From positions 14,199,567 to 14,263,566 of the forward strand of contig OY365813.1 of assembly GCA_959347315.1 (NCBI GenBank): a DNA stretch of 64,000 nucleotides, in the 5' to 3' direction. Both the position numbers and the translations under genes were made by a program. Source of the DNA: Bimastos eiseni. Its lineage: Eukaryota; Annelida; Clitellata; Crassiclitellata; Lumbricidae. Each line of letters begins with the position of its first letter. Position 1 is the stretch's first letter. The notes beneath the pieces were generated by a model that saw only the letters and a program-made list of their open reading frames with translations, was not told the origin of the DNA and did not search any database. Of this stretch, positions 21,240-33,355 are shown one piece after another.

Positions 21240-22778
21240 CATGAATATGCAACCAAGGACCTATTATGCATATATAGGGCTTGAAAGTCCTTGTGTATAC
21301 GTAACGTCGTGTAACTAGTTTTTTGGATGATACTCGGGAGCAGGAAATTTTCACATCTTTTTACACAATAAGCTAATTCAGTGACTTTTAGTTATGAAGA
21401 AAAATCGATAAATAACTATGCATGTTAGCAAAGTAAAAAATGTCTTTGAAGGTTTAAAACATCATAATCATAATTATCGTCCAAATAGATGAAAAATTTA
21501 AGTCGGGGCGACATCTATGTTTAAGAGTGAAACGTGTACACGGGTATTTGACGAGTAACCATTCCTCTAATATAAATTCCTTGATATGCGACCATGTAGA
21601 GGACACAATCTGCAGGATCGCCGATACATTGCGTTGGTTCGTATCGTATTTCTGCATGAATTCGATGAACCCTTAAAACGAAGCAAGTCAACGACACAAC
21701 GGGTAACTGCAGTTCGTAGGACGAAAGTTAACGACTCATAAACACATCGAAGCAACTCAAGCCAATGTCCATTATACACTTGAGAATTCATGTAGACAAT
21801 AATACACGTTACATGCAACACGAAGACAGAACGCCGTGCAGCTTACACACGCGTCATGTTCCGCATCATCTCTTCGATTTTCTCCCATATTTCGACGCTA
21901 ATTGCAGCAATTATGACATTCCCTCGTCCAACAATTGTAAAGTTCAGCTTTGAATCCGCGAACACCGGAATCTATCCCCCAGAAACGACGAAACGTAAAC
22001 GTATCTCAAGAGGAGCGCCGTGCACGAAACAGCAACAAAATGGCCGACGCGTTTCCGTTGTGAGTGACGTCGTTTTAAAGTCCGTGCGGGATTTCTATAG
22101 CGCGGCGATAAACGTAAACGTGGAGGACGCGTATTGAAAGCCGTGCTCTTGAGCGCAGCACTTTATTGATACGGCGTGTCTGTTGGCGGAGCACGTTTAA
22201 CACTCGAGTCGTGAATACGGACGGTTTTAGGTCGACACACAAGCCACACGTGTGGACATTGGACAACAAGTGCATAGGCCTATGCATACGCCTACAGTGC
22301 ATTTCGGTTTCTCAACAGAGTGCTGCATTTCAATTGATACGTTTTCTGCCGATCGGTTTCGTCGCAAATGGTCCTAATGTCGTCCTATTTGCTCATTTCG
22401 CGCCAGAGATGGGGGCCGTTCTACGCTGCTTGGGAGAGGGTGACGGAGGGATGGCGTGACCGAGGGGTTTGCGTATACGGCGGCCGCCTTGTCTACATCA
22501 CACGACCGCGGTAATTGCGCTTCCGCGGGTGACTTTCCGACCCGTAAGGCGACTCGATCGACTTTCTAGCGTTCAGCGGATGTTCCGGGGACTGGGAGGC
22601 AGACGAGGCTCCTCCTCCAGGCCTCCCGCTCCTTCCTCCTCTTCCAAACAGTCGATTTCCGGTCGAACGAACGCAACGGATAAATGATTCGATCGGTCCC
22701 TATAGAGAGCGCTCTCTCTGCCTCCGAGACAGACCCTCGCAACTCATCCAGTGCGCCTAAGCACCCTATATATATATA
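21240..22778. other. Intergenic, unique; GC-richer at 21990-22730
   Basis: No gene recognised. The right half is CpG-containing and non-repetitive (AAGTCCGTGCGGGATTTC near 22078, CGACCGCGGTAATTGC near 22503). It is another candidate for regulatory DNA without further support. Confidence 0.35.
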
Positions 22779-23099
22779 TGCACATAATACTTCATGTATG
22801 TATGTATATATGTATATATATTGTATAAAAAAGTGATAAAAATGCAACGTTATATATATAATGTATTATATATGCATATATTGACAAATAAAGCGCATAT
22901 ATAAAGCAACAACAAGTTACAACATGCATGTATAACTTATGTGTATATACATATAACCTATGTGCATATATATATATATATGTATATATATATATGTATA
23001 TATATATGCATATATATATATGTATATATATATGTATATATATATGTATATATATATATGTATATATATATATGCACATAGGCTATAAGTTACAACAAG

Positions 23100-23134
<35 letters not shown>

Positions 23135-23399
23135 GTATATATATATGTATATATATATATGTATATATATATGCATATATATATGTATATATATGTATAT
23201 ATATATATATATGCACATAGGCTATATGTATATACACATAAGTTATACATGCATGTTGTAACTTGTTGTTGCTTTATATATGCGCTTTATTTGTCAATAT
23301 ATGCATATATAATACATTATATATATAACGTTGCATTTATCACTTTTTATACAATATATATACATATATACATACATACATGAAGTATTATGTGCATAT
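22779..23399. repeat. 620-bp near-perfect palindrome (foldback/MITE-like)
   Basis: The left arm 22779-22972 and right arm 23209-23399 are reverse complements with only a few differences (about 97%). The arms include unique sequence (CATAATACTTCATG, CAACGTTATATA, AAAGCAACAACAAG), so this is not just an AT repeat. The centre (22973-23208) is TATATG repeat that is itself self-complementary, with one CACATAGGCTATAAG insertion near 23075. A transcript would form a very long hairpin. Confidence 0.9.
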
Positions 23400-24397
23400 T
23401 AGCTCTCTTTCTCAGAGGAATTCTGTTGTCCCCAGTGTGTTTCAAACGAAGGCCGTTTCATCAGAACCTCAAGCAAACCGATGGTATAATTCACTCAACA
23501 TTCTTATCTATAGATTAGGCCCATTTATCTGTATATGTGCATATAGTATATAGGCGTATTTGCATACGTCGTTTAAAAAATCCATGAAGGGTTTTTAAAC
23601 GGCTAGTATGACCGCCACCAGGATCATAGCTATAGGAGTATGGGTAGATATGACCATGGTTCAGATTCAGCCGTGATCTCAACACAACGGCTACGTTTCA
23701 CGTCTTCTTCCCGATCAGATGATATCTTCTGAATTCAACAGATACAATAATTTAACCAAACGGTTAGAGAATTTAATACCTTGAAACGATTGCACCAAAA
23801 GTAACCTGTATACCTTACTGCTTGTGTATACATTGTCCCATAAGCGCGACTTACGTCTCAAGTCTCGCGAGATCTTATTTTCCGACGGGAACTCTCTTGC
23901 TGTAACTGGAAAAACAGTCCGGCCTCATCCTAGAGCAAAGGCGAACCAGTGAATGATTACGTGGCGCTGTGTCTTACGGATCGAACGTCAGATGGCGCGT
24001 TCGACGTCAAATATCGATATCTGAAATAAAATCGTGGTTCGTTTCGAGGCAGGTGGGCGATTGAAGTTCAAAAGGCCAGATATATCACTTGTATAGATTG
24101 TCTTCGTATAATTAAATTAATAATCGGCAACTGAAGTGTCTCAACAAACGCGGGTCAGGGAGAGAGAGAGAAGCTGGCAGAGGGTGATGCAAGGAAGAAA
24201 GAGACACGAACGCTGAGGCAGACGGAGAGGTAGGGAAAGGGTGAGGTTGATATGCTCTGTGTACAGGAGGGAAAACTAAAGGGAGGAGACTCCGAGGAGC
24301 AGAGGGTGTAGAGCAATGCGACACAGTGGTTCAATTCAGCCAGATCTGAGCGTCCGTATACCTCGGATTTGAGACCCATCGTACAAACTATGATACC
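23400..24397. other. Intergenic, nothing recognised
   Basis: Mixed unique sequence. An AGAGAGAGAG run lies near 24160. No gene, tRNA or repeat family identified. Confidence 0.5.
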
Positions 24398-24534
24398 CGA
24401 GGGGCGTCAATTCCTCTTCAGTGATGGATGAAAAACACCGGTCCGAAGTATCAGGAACACAAGATATCCCCCCAAGACTTAAAATAATTTTTCCCCTACC
24501 TGAAATTGGAGACATTTGCATCTGGACGCCTCTG
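24398..24534 (-). mobile_element. hAT MITE family A, copy 2 (minus)
   Basis: 137 bp, inverted relative to the other copies (CGAGGGGCGTCAATT to GGACGCCTCTG). Flanks ATGATACC and ATGAGACC match at 7 of 8 positions, an 8-bp target duplication. Confidence 0.85.
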
Positions 24535-25799
24535 ATGAGACCTGCCGATCCTCTTCTGTGCCAATCCCAAGCCTGGATAAAGGAGGAGGGCGACGCTGAC
24601 GATCTTCGTTATCATGCATTTGTGTTATGACCGTATAATTGTGTACATAGTATACTTAATGGTTAATGTTATAGACATTGAGAGATATATAAATGTGTAG
24701 TTATCTCATAGGGCTAATTGTAGGATAGATCTGAACGTGGCCAAATTTTCTGGCACATACGTCCCATGGCGCGAATCGCTCCGTCAAGGCAAGAAGGGGC
24801 GTGTGTGCACCGGTCTCTACGATGGGTTGTATAGGTGGAGTGGCCACCACGCTTTGCGGGAGAAATTTATGGCCGTGGTCTAAGCACGCTGCCGATTGCT
24901 AAGACAGGAAGCTTTATTAATAGACGTTACACCCTTGAGGGGTTGACAATGCATGATTATGGGGTTTATATCTCAAACCCATTTCTTTGTCGTACACTAT
25001 AGGGAATGGGTATAATCACCGTGCCGGGCGAATCACAGTGTATACAAGCCTGCTTGTAATAGAATACGGCAAGGTCATGAACTCGACGTGCGTTTATCTA
25101 TGCTATTATTACCCGGATTGATGCTATTATGTCGGTATTGCAACCACCGGACGAGTTCAAAGTTAATTTTGATTTAGCTAATGGCGTGCTGTTAAGCTTA
25201 CACGGCGCTTAGAAATAGGATCTAAACATCGCTGTCACAGTCTTAAATGGGGTTTTATAAATATCGGATTGATTTAACATAATGCACATTGACGTACGTA
25301 GACACGGTCACATGTTGTGCGTGCATAATGTTTATGCATAAGCTATTACGATGAACCTATGATATCTGCATCGTTAGGCGCCGCTCCGTGTAATGATAAG
25401 GCATCAACAGTTATTGTGAAATGTGAGTTCAGAACATGCGCAAGGTAACAGCAGAAGAGCGAGAGGCATCGGTTCATAAAAAGTTAAAGTAAGAAGGAAC
25501 GTGTAGAAAGGAGAGGGCTGGTTTCATAAAATGCGAATGTAAGTAGGCCTGCGTATGTATTTGGACATCTATATAGCGCCTTACAAGAGCCACTCGAAGG
25601 CGCTAATCTGAATTAGGTATAAACTTGACTGTTTGTCAATATTATAACTTCTGTGCCTTAAACATCATCCTCGGTCAGGTGTCATCCATTGCAGACAGTT
25701 CAATAATCATTGTGCGAATGGGTTTTCGAATAGTTTTAAAAGAGCTTAGATGACATAAAAAAGTGCATTCGAGCTATAGGCGTGCAATGTCGTAGAAAG
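24535..25799. other. Intergenic; TAGCGCC/GGCGCT repeat trace near 25560-25605
   Basis: No gene recognised. The segment TATATAGCGCCTTACAAGAG to GGCGCT resembles the repeats at 27565 and 46812. Confidence 0.45.
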
Positions 25800-25930
25800 C
25801 AGGGGCGTCCAGATATGCCTCCAATTTCACGTAGAGGGGACATTTTTTAGTTTTAGGGGGATATTTTGCCTTCGATACCCTTGGGAGCGGGATTTTGCCT
25901 TCATCACTCAGAGGGGGATTGACGCCTCTG
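25800..25930 (+). mobile_element. hAT MITE family A, copy 3
   Basis: 131 bp, CAGGGGCGTCCAG to GACGCCTCTG. Flanked by a perfect 8-bp target duplication GTAGAAAG (25792-25799 and 25931-25938). Confidence 0.92.
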
Positions 25931-26139
25931 GTAGAAAGGAAGTGTCTGTCGGTGGGGATGGGAATTCGGATGCCACACCGCAGAGGTCTTGTAACCAGTC
26001 CCCTCTGATAAGGACGTCCGCAAATAGGTGGATGGAGGATCCAAAGCAGGCTGTCTTTTTACGGACGTCCTCTGATCAGTGGTTATTTTGAATCGGATCT
26101 GAGCTTAGCCACCCTCTGATTTGATATCCCCTCTCTGAA

Positions 26140-26330
26140 TTCAGAAACAAGGTGATCAAAGAGGAACTAGGGCAGGAAGAGTCCGAAGAGACGAAAATAG
26201 ATAAGATCCTGAAAAAAGGCTGAGATTGTTCGGACATGTGACTAGAATGAACAACGAAAGGCTCTATAAGTGGCCATAACGATGGAAGACGAAGCAACAT
26301 GAGAGGACCTGAAGGTGCTGAACAGGAACA
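26140..26330 (+). pseudogene. LINE/RTE-like reverse transcriptase C-terminal remnant
   Basis: A broken frame reads NKVIKEELGQEESEETK, then ILKKRLRLFGHVTRMNNERL. The RLRxFGHVxRM signature marks the C-terminal region of several non-LTR retrotransposon RTs. Stops interrupt it before and after. Confidence 0.6.
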
Positions 26331-26514
26331 TGAAAGAAGCGGTGGATAAAACTATAAAACTAGAGACAGAGCTACTTGGAGACGACCTGTTGACCCCTCA
26401 TCGTGACTCCAACATCATGCGTACGACAGAAGAGGCACGAAACATAGAAGGCGCAACCATGCATGAACTCCCCACAAACGGAGCCTTCGGTGCACCTCGG
26501 CCGTGTCAACAGCA

Positions 26515-26735
26515 CAGACCCTTTCCTCCAAAACCTCCTCCTTTTCCTCCATTACCTCACCTCCTCCTATTCCTCCATTGCCTCATCTCCTCCTTTTCTT
26601 AACCTACTCCCTTTCCTCCAAAATCTCACCTTCTCCTTTTCCTTCATTACCTCACCTCCTCCTTTCCCTCCAAAACTCACCTCCTCCTTTTCCTCCATTA
26701 CCTCACCTTCTTCCTTTCCGTTATATAAGTCCTCG
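26515..26735. repeat. Pyrimidine minisatellite (CCTCCTCCTTTTCCTCCATTACCTCA type)
   Basis: Imperfect tandem units of about 24-48 bp, strongly C/T on the + strand. Short related G/A-rich pieces (GTGAGGAGGTGAG) recur at 26938-26952 on the same strand. Confidence 0.7.
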
Positions 26736-26742
26736 TAATTAA

Positions 26743-27300
26743 TGCAATGAATTATAAATCTACTACAAGCGAATCTCACGAGCTTAAAAATGCAGTTGCA
26801 TACACATAATTGCCCGATTCCCAACTCCTGGAAATGGGGATAAGTAGCCGTTGAACACTCAAGCAATAAACGTATCTCTATATATTACATGGACGAGTCC
26901 ATGACTACCGTAAAGGTGAGATTAATGTTGGAGGAAAGTGAGGAGGTGAGATCTTGGAGGAATTTTTCTGAACAAGTGCATCATAAGATTGTATGAATGG
27001 TAACTATCCGTGTAAAACACTACTGAGGCTACTTGTAACCAAAGAGAAGCAAGAGTGAGAAGTCAAATGAAGAAGCTCATAGAGTTAAGGAAATCATCAA
27101 AAAATACAACTGATCAAGAGGTTCGTCATAACAAATTTGGTGATCTGAACAGGCCCCAAAACCCGGAGAAAACAAAAAGGACCGAAAAAATATTTGTAAA
27201 TGGGAAAAGTACAATGTCCTCAATTCACAGTGAAAAAAGTCCCCAAGGCACAAAGAAAGATCTTACCATCAATCAAAACTTATAAATGCACCCCTTCAGG
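26743..27300. other. Intergenic, nothing recognised
   Basis: No credible gene or repeat. A lysine-rich 76-codon open frame at 27055-27285 has no family features. Confidence 0.5.
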
Positions 27301-27443
27301 CAGGTGTCCACATAGGGGAGTCTGTAGACAAATGCCTCCAATTTCAGGTGGGGGACATTTTTTAGTCTTAAGGGGGAATATCTTGCCTTCTAACATGGGG
27401 ACCGGGGGTTTGCCTGCATCACTCAGGAGGATTGACACCCCTG
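27301..27443 (+). mobile_element. hAT MITE family A, copy 4
   Basis: 143 bp, CAGGTGTCCAC to TTGACACCCCTG. Perfect 8-bp target duplication CCTTCAGG at 27293-27300 and 27444-27451. Confidence 0.93.
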
Positions 27444-27564
27444 CCTTCAGGATTCATACTCAGATGCACTCTCTTCCCAGTCCAACAGGAAAAAAGTAGC
27501 CATAAATGGCAGGCTTTATACAAACTTCGTACTATCAAAATCTCAAACAATGACTGATTATATA

Positions 27565-27790
27565 TACTGTAATGTAATCGAGCATTTACATAGCGCCCCT
27601 TCAAGATATCCACTCAGAGGCGCTCTCTGTGTTGGCCTAAATGATGTTAAATGTCATGTGAGCGAGTAAAATACGTCAGTCAGCAAAACTATGCAGAGTA
27701 AGCTGAAAAGAGTCACCAGTGGTGGGCACACGCACAAGCATGGAACCAACCAACGGATTCCCGTCGACAGCTGCGACATACATTTAAGCT
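27565..27790 (+). repeat. Interspersed repeat C (related to 46812-47175)
   Basis: ATGTAATCGAGCATTTA, then TTCAAGATAT, GGCGCTCTCTG, GGCCTAAATGATGT and GGAACCAAC in the same order as in 46812-47175. Probably the 3' part of an unidentified retroelement. Confidence 0.7.
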
Positions 27791-27887
27791 TTACATGATA
27801 CCATATCATGATATCGACTCATGTGACTTTGGAAACATAAATCCCTACATAGAATAAGTGGAACAACGAAATTAACAGTTTCTGATG

Positions 27888-27893
27888 TTTATT
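27888..27893 (-). terminator. EMG1 polyadenylation signal AATAAA
   Basis: AATAAA on the minus strand, 51 bp past the EMG1 stop codon. A plausible 3' end signal for a short 3' UTR. Confidence 0.6.
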
Positions 27894-27943
27894 TGAATCA
27901 TTAACACAGTTTGAGTCATAGATGAAGTCACCAATCCTCCTTC

Positions 27944-28057
27944 TCAATGAACTCCCCATTTCTCCTCGAATGCAGAGCACAGCTTCGCACAGGTCAGGGC
28001 AGCCGAGAGCGGATAGCCGCTTATAGAAACAGACTTCTCCGTATAATCAGGATCGAC
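27944..28057 (-). CDS. EMG1: EMG1 exon 6 (C-terminus, stop)
   Basis: Acceptor TTTAG, then [20 protein letters not shown] through FEEKWGVH and TGA (27946-27944). 37 residues. Confidence 0.95.
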   Translation of the reverse strand, partial: VDPDYTEKSVSISGYPLSAALTCAKLCSAFEEKWGVH

Positions 28058-31000
28058 CTAAACACAAGAAAGCTCCACATATAAAAATGTAACTGGTAGT
28101 TGCAGTTTAACGACACTGTATGATAACACGGGCGTCGCCATCCAGACTTTGGACTGGCACTGCCTGAGTTCTAACAGTGGCAGAATTAAATCATTCATTG
28201 CAACATTAAGTTTTTTTGGTAATGTAAAGTAGTCGAATATAAATGACAGTTCCTTATCTTAATCATAGGTCATTAGGCTTCAAAGCAATAACTGCGATTC
28301 AACAGAAGTTTTCATAAGATATTGCACGTCAGTGTTAATGTACACCACTATCTATGTCTATATATGTAAGACCAAAGGATGCTTCCGATCCAGGCCCGAG
28401 AAAAAAGAACAGTCTTGAGGTGTCGATGAAATGCATCAGAGGGTACCCTAGGAAGGGAGTGGATGACCGGAGAGAGGCCATTCCACGCTGTGGGGCCAGC
28501 AATGGTGAATTATGAAAACCATGATTATATGCCCTGGTACATGAAGTACCTTTCTTCTTTATTTCTTTATCATAACAGCTTTCATATGTGCATGCAACTG
28601 ATAATTCACTTTTCTGAATATTTCACAAACACTAATGAAAAACTGCCAAGTCATACCCTCCCCTGTGTCAGCCAATAACTCGATAACGTCTCTTCACATA
28701 AAAATCCACTTGAACTGATGAACTTTTTAGAACACTTGCAGCAAGACACAAAAAACTTTCAGGAAATCCTAAGCTGAACCTGTTTCATGTTGCAGCATGT
28801 TCAGCTTAGGTCGTTGGACAACAATGTTTCAAAGCAATTGGCACATTTTTGTTTCAAAACAATTGGTACATTTTTGTTTCAAATCTATTGGCACATTTTT
28901 GTTTTAAAGTATTTGGCACATTTTCAGAAGTCACTATATGATTAACAGTCTTCGAACATCCTTGATCCAAGGATAGGCTGCACCATAGACTATTGTCTTC
29001 CATCTCCATCTGTTTCATCTCCCTCAATAACTGATCAAATGCTAAATGAGTCCACAACTTTATGTTATAAGTCCAAATCGTCTGACCCTTTAAAACGCAA
29101 GGCATAATCAATAATGCTGGTTGTTAAAGCCTTCCCTCACCCCCTGATCCAGGAACTGAGCCTTGGATGATCTCCTTCTCCAGACATGTAAGCATAACCA
29201 GCAGCATGCATGCATACAGATATATATATATATATATATATATACAAATAATATACATAGCGTATTTATTTTATTTATTACCGAAATTTGATATTACCCT
29301 TCTTCCAACATTTTTGCTCAGAAGTGTACATCTTCGTTTAATGAGAAACAAACTGACACAGTAAGTTACAAAAGGTGAATGTTCGTAGTTCGGACCCAGA
29401 TCGGCAGGGAGGGTCATGACAGGTGCAATTAAGCCTACTATTTATTACGAGCCACAAATTTGAATTTATAAAGCATCCTGGAGAAAAAATTTCAAAGTGC
29501 ATACACATGCCTTGACGGCGCAATTGCAGTTGTACTGCAGAGCAATTGTGCGCAAAGGACTTGCTCAAGGTCCCTACAAAGCGACTCCTGGGACGTGGAT
29601 CGAACCCGCACGCTCAGCACACACTGAACGTTACGGGCTGACCGCTCTAACCGATCGGCCACTGTCACCTTATGTTGTATATATCATATGTATGCAAGCT
29701 TACAGTTTGACTTGCACTTCAGCTTCAAGGATAGGGACAGCAAAAAATTAAAGTAATTACTGCCTCCTTCCCTGCTATGAATACCATTCATTACACTATA
29801 AAATTAATTAAACCAAATAACGAGGCACAACAATTAATTTTGGAGGGCCATTTTGAGAATATCTTGGCTTTCAAATGACAATCTCACCATTCATGGAAAC
29901 TCGGATATAAATTACTTACACTGCCATGGGCCATTGCTCCCACAACGATCACAACCGGCTCATCATCGGGAACGAGATTCCTTGGATCAACTAGATCACC
30001 CTTAACTGATGTCCCGAGCTTTGTGCAACCTGCTGGCAAATGATCCAGTACAGGATTCTTAATGACCTACAAAATATGTAACACATGCCAACGTGACGCA
30101 GATGCCAGTTCAACAGTTCAGTTTTATTGAGAGATGAGAGACTTTAAGGAGGTAAGAGACTTCAAGGCAAAAAAGACAAGCTTACAACTAAGGGACACTC
30201 TATGCAACGGTTAAGCTTAGAGCTGCATCAAAGTATATGAATAAAGTCGGAAAAGTTGAGCAGTGTAATGAACTATTGCGTAATCTAAGTGATATTTAAT
30301 CACCATCGAAACTTCATTCAGATTTCACTAATGTGATGCAAAAAATTAAGTCTTTGAAGCAGGGTTTAATCCAAAAAAATATTTTGGCCAGTCAAGAAAT
30401 AGATTCTTACGATGTTTGACTTATGGATACCGGTTCAAAACTCAACCCACCTTCAATAACGTCTTGCTGTTTCCGTCAGCACGGATTGAGAACTTTTGAA
30501 GTAACTGAACTGAAACAGAAAAACAGGGCAAACATTCTTACATACAAAACATTCACTTTTTAGATGCAAGTTAGGTTTTTCTCTCCAATGCACATTGAGT
30601 GATGAGCAGCTAAGTCTCCATCCAAAACAGTACTACCTCTAACCAAGACTACAGTTCATGTACAGCAGACAAGAGTCCGTTCTCAGTGGTGATGTCGTGT
30701 ATAATGCAAACAAAAGCACAGAACCCTGAGGAATGTTGCATTACAACAATGTATTAGATGAATACTAAGTACTAATAAATACACTGATTCACCTTCATGT
30801 TTCAAGTTAGACCTTCGTTAATTACTAATTCCGATAAATTAGCAACCACTATATAAAAAAAAGGCCTAACTACAAGTTGACCAAACCCGTTGTATTCAAC
30901 ACTGTTATGATGAGCCGCAATGACTTCCCACTTGCTAATAATGTAATCTTGTCCTTAACCCTTTAACGACCAGCGCATAGTAAAACATAAGGCATAACCA

Positions 31001-33355
31001 ATAACGCTGGTCATTAAAAAGTTAAAGTGTTGATACAGGTACTATTTTTAATCATAAAAGGCAAACAATGCCCAACCAGTTCTTAGCTACTCAATATAAC
31101 ACAACCAGCAATACTGTGACATCTCATTCTCTATCATGAAATTTATATTTTTTTACAATACAATGGTACAGTGAGAAAAAGCACAAATTTCATAATAGCT
31201 TCTGAAGTCACCCATATGTAGTAAGCTTTTGACTAAACTAACACTACAACTTCTTGTCCTTCAACCAACAATTTCAACATCCACCACAACACTTGACACA
31301 CAAACAAAAAAACGATAAAGGACTTGCCCATTAGACCGCAAAAGCGATCGAATGTTCGTGGAATTCTCGTCGCTGGGTCAATCTGAATAAGGACGTTCTT
31401 TTCTGTGTGAATATAGACTTGCAGCAGATCAGCTCGATTCAATGGACTATCCATCAACATCAACAGGCACTAACAAGAGCAAAAGAGAATGGCATAAATT
31501 TCTCAGCATCAGAGATTATAACAAAATACACAGATCTTTTCAATCATCACAAGTCCTGTGTCAAAATGATGTTGTGCCAGTACTTTAGACACTAAATTGC
31601 TGACTCGATTTTGAACGCAGAGTGCAGATTTCTCAAACTCCTCTTACTTTAGTGATAACAGTTAAGTCCTAAATAGTGATTAACTTATTAGCTTCAAAAA
31701 TGATATTCCCTTGCAAATAAAAATAATATATTAATACTGTTAACTTTCAAAATGTTCTTCCTATCAAGCTCTCCGTCCTTGGGACATGCGGTCTTGAATG
31801 CAAGGAACAGAGGTGAAAAATCTGTTTCACATTTTAGTATATAATACAGAATATAACTTGTTGCACATTGAAGAGGTCGACCGGAACTAGATGTAGACAT
31901 TATGTGTCATGTTTTGGCTTAGAACTACATACATCGCTTGTTATGAATTTCGGAGTAGGAACTGCGCTGATTGTTTGTCTTGAGCAACTGCTTAAACCGT
32001 CACCACGAATAAGGATTTGGCATACCTGATGAACAATGTCTGGACGGCACTGTGAAATATCGCGATGGAACTTTCTGCCGAGATTTTTGTGTTGATCACA
32101 GTTCAGTAGTTCATATTTCTTTCCAGACTACAGCAATTAAATCAAATCAAACATATAAGCGATTCTTTATCGAAAGTGGTTCATCCATAACACTACTGAA
32201 GCTTTATTGACGAGAAGTTACTCCCATTTCAGTCAGAGATCCTAATTGTTCCAGCCAGCAACTAATAAGAATGCTCCCAATCAGTGGGGAACAATCCAGC
32301 TATGGTTCCAATTTCATATTCAGGGTTAAGTTTGTTCACAGAAATGCTATTTATCAAGTAGTTAAAACTTCAAAATTAGATATTTTTGGACAAAATGGGT
32401 GCTAATTGATGCAGACTTTTCCAACACTGTTATATCTAAATATCTCTCCATTTATGAAGCAGAAGTGAAACCAGAATCTCATAGTTTACAACAGCGTATA
32501 ACACCGCATTTCAAAATGTCCCAAGACCATTTATGGTCAACAGGTGAATCGTTGAGCATATCCAAATTCTAACGACCAAGATTGGTAGGGTGCGAAATCC
32601 AAATCCCCAAAACCGATTTTCGTCGTATCCCAGTAAACAAAGCTAGATTGATGTAAAAGATTTGACAAACATTTGGCATGGGGTATTTTTCTATGTAGAA
32701 AATTTCACACAGCAATCAATACACAATGACAAAGAGGCAAATGTTTCATATCACATAGCATTCAACAAGGTAAATAGAAGAACTATAGAAAGTGCTGCCA
32801 TGTATTGGTGATTTGCAAATGTAATGGAATGAGTGATTGGACGGTGGCAGAGCACATGTGAGGAACCACCAGAAGTCTGCAGGCAGAGGAAGGAAGGAAG
32901 GTCCGGTGCAGAATATAAGAGACATAGGGCAAGAAGGTGGGCAGAGGCAGACCCAAGGACACAGTTACGCGTCAGCACAAGGGTCTTACAACGGATGCGT
33001 TGCGATGCTGCATGGGAGCCTGTTAATGGGTTCCCAAATTAAGGAAGACGCATCGATGTAAACAACGCATCTACAGTGCGGCCAGCGGGATGTGTTGTTT
33101 CATGCTTGCGCAATACCCTGTTTAGAGACAGTTCAGCGTTTTTCAACAGTATATTGCTGTTTTGAGGAATCGGGCTTTTTGGTCTTTTCAGCGTTTTCAG
33201 GTTTCGACGATTCGGGTTGCTCCTATTAGTATAGATGAGCGATAATAAAGAAATAGTCCACCACCTTTTTAAACTAGCAAACATACCTTGACTGTTTCAA
33301 GTGAAGCCTTTTCCAAGATGATAATTAATCGCTTCTGCTTATTCTTGTCTGTCAT
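27944..33355 (-). CDS. EMG1: EMG1/NEP1, 18S rRNA (pseudouridine-N1) methyltransferase, six coding exons
   Basis: Exons in order: 33355-33287, 32127-32026, 31469-31328, 30509-30451, 30066-29920 and 28057-27944. They join in phase to 210 residues; human EMG1 is 244, with a longer N-terminus. Landmarks in order are [79 protein letters not shown] and [16 protein letters not shown]. The family is a SPOUT-class methyltransferase. It modifies a hypermodified pseudouridine of 18S rRNA and acts in nucleolar 40S subunit assembly (established). GAMAHG is in the conserved SPOUT-knot cofactor-binding region. No break seen. Intron 3 uses a GC donor. It lies head-to-head with the testican-like gene. Confidence 0.96.
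28058..29919 (-). other. EMG1 intron 5
   Basis: 1.86 kb. Holds the minus-strand SINE at 29505-29672, a (TA)n run at 29220-29242 and a diverged TTAA mini-element relic near 29089-29133. The stretch 28100-28190 shares TTTAACGACAC and GGACTGGCACTGCC with 16920-17000, another dispersed repeat. A GGCACATTTTTGTTT-type short tandem repeat is at 28840-28925. Confidence 0.8.
29505..29672 (-). mobile_element. tRNA-derived SINE (family 2), minus-strand copy
   Basis: Minus-strand head GTGGCCGATCGGTTAGAG (A box) with the B box GGGTTCGATCCACG at 29594-29607. The body is collinear with 11681-11905. It lies in EMG1 intron 5, in the same transcriptional orientation as the gene. Confidence 0.85.
29920..30066 (-). 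CDS. EMG1: EMG1 exon 5
   Basis: Acceptor TTTGTAG and donor AGT|GTAAGT. Encodes [20 protein letters not shown] to [12 protein letters not shown], 49 codons, phase 0 at both ends. Confidence 0.95.
30451..30509 (-). CDS. EMG1: EMG1 exon 4
   Basis: 59 bp between acceptor TTTCAG and donor AAG|GTGGGT. It completes the Val codon split by the GC-AG intron and encodes [19 protein letters not shown]. Confidence 0.95.
30955..31025. mobile_element. TTAA-flanked palindromic mini-element (piggyBac-like MITE), copy 1
   Basis: 71 bp from TTAA (30955-30958) to TTAA (31022-31025). Near-complementary ends are CCCTTTAACGACCAGCG and CGCTGGTCATTAAAAAG. TTAA target duplication is the hallmark of piggyBac-type transposition. 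Relatives are at 44340-44399 and a decayed one at 29089-29133. Confidence 0.65.
31328..31469 (-). CDS. EMG1: EMG1 exon 3
   Basis: Acceptor TTAG. Encodes [20 protein letters not shown] through RFCGLM plus the first base of the next Val codon. The donor is G|GCAAGT, a GC-AG intron; no in-frame GT donor fits. The phase with exon 4 supports this exactly. Confidence 0.95.
32026..32127 (-). CDS. EMG1: EMG1 exon 2
   Basis: 34 codons between acceptor CTGTAG and donor [23 protein letters not shown] to CRPDIVHQ. Confidence 0.95.
33287..33355 (-). CDS. EMG1: EMG1 exon 1
   Basis: ATG at 33355-33353, [23 protein letters not shown], donor AAG|GTATGT. The protein starts about nine residues before the conserved LIIILEKA strand, shorter than the vertebrate form. 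CTTCAG just upstream of the ATG could be an acceptor, so an extra 5' coding exon cannot be excluded. Confidence 0.85.

Noticed and set aside
32833..33061. RT-like tail in EMG1 intron 1 (Arg-rich frames)
   Set aside because: Composition is suggestive of a LINE C-terminus but no diagnostic motif could be aligned with confidence.
33039..33284. 81-codon minus-strand frame just downstream of EMG1 exon 1
   Set aside because: It lies in EMG1 intron 1, begins after the exon 1 donor, and shows no EMG1 or other family similarity.
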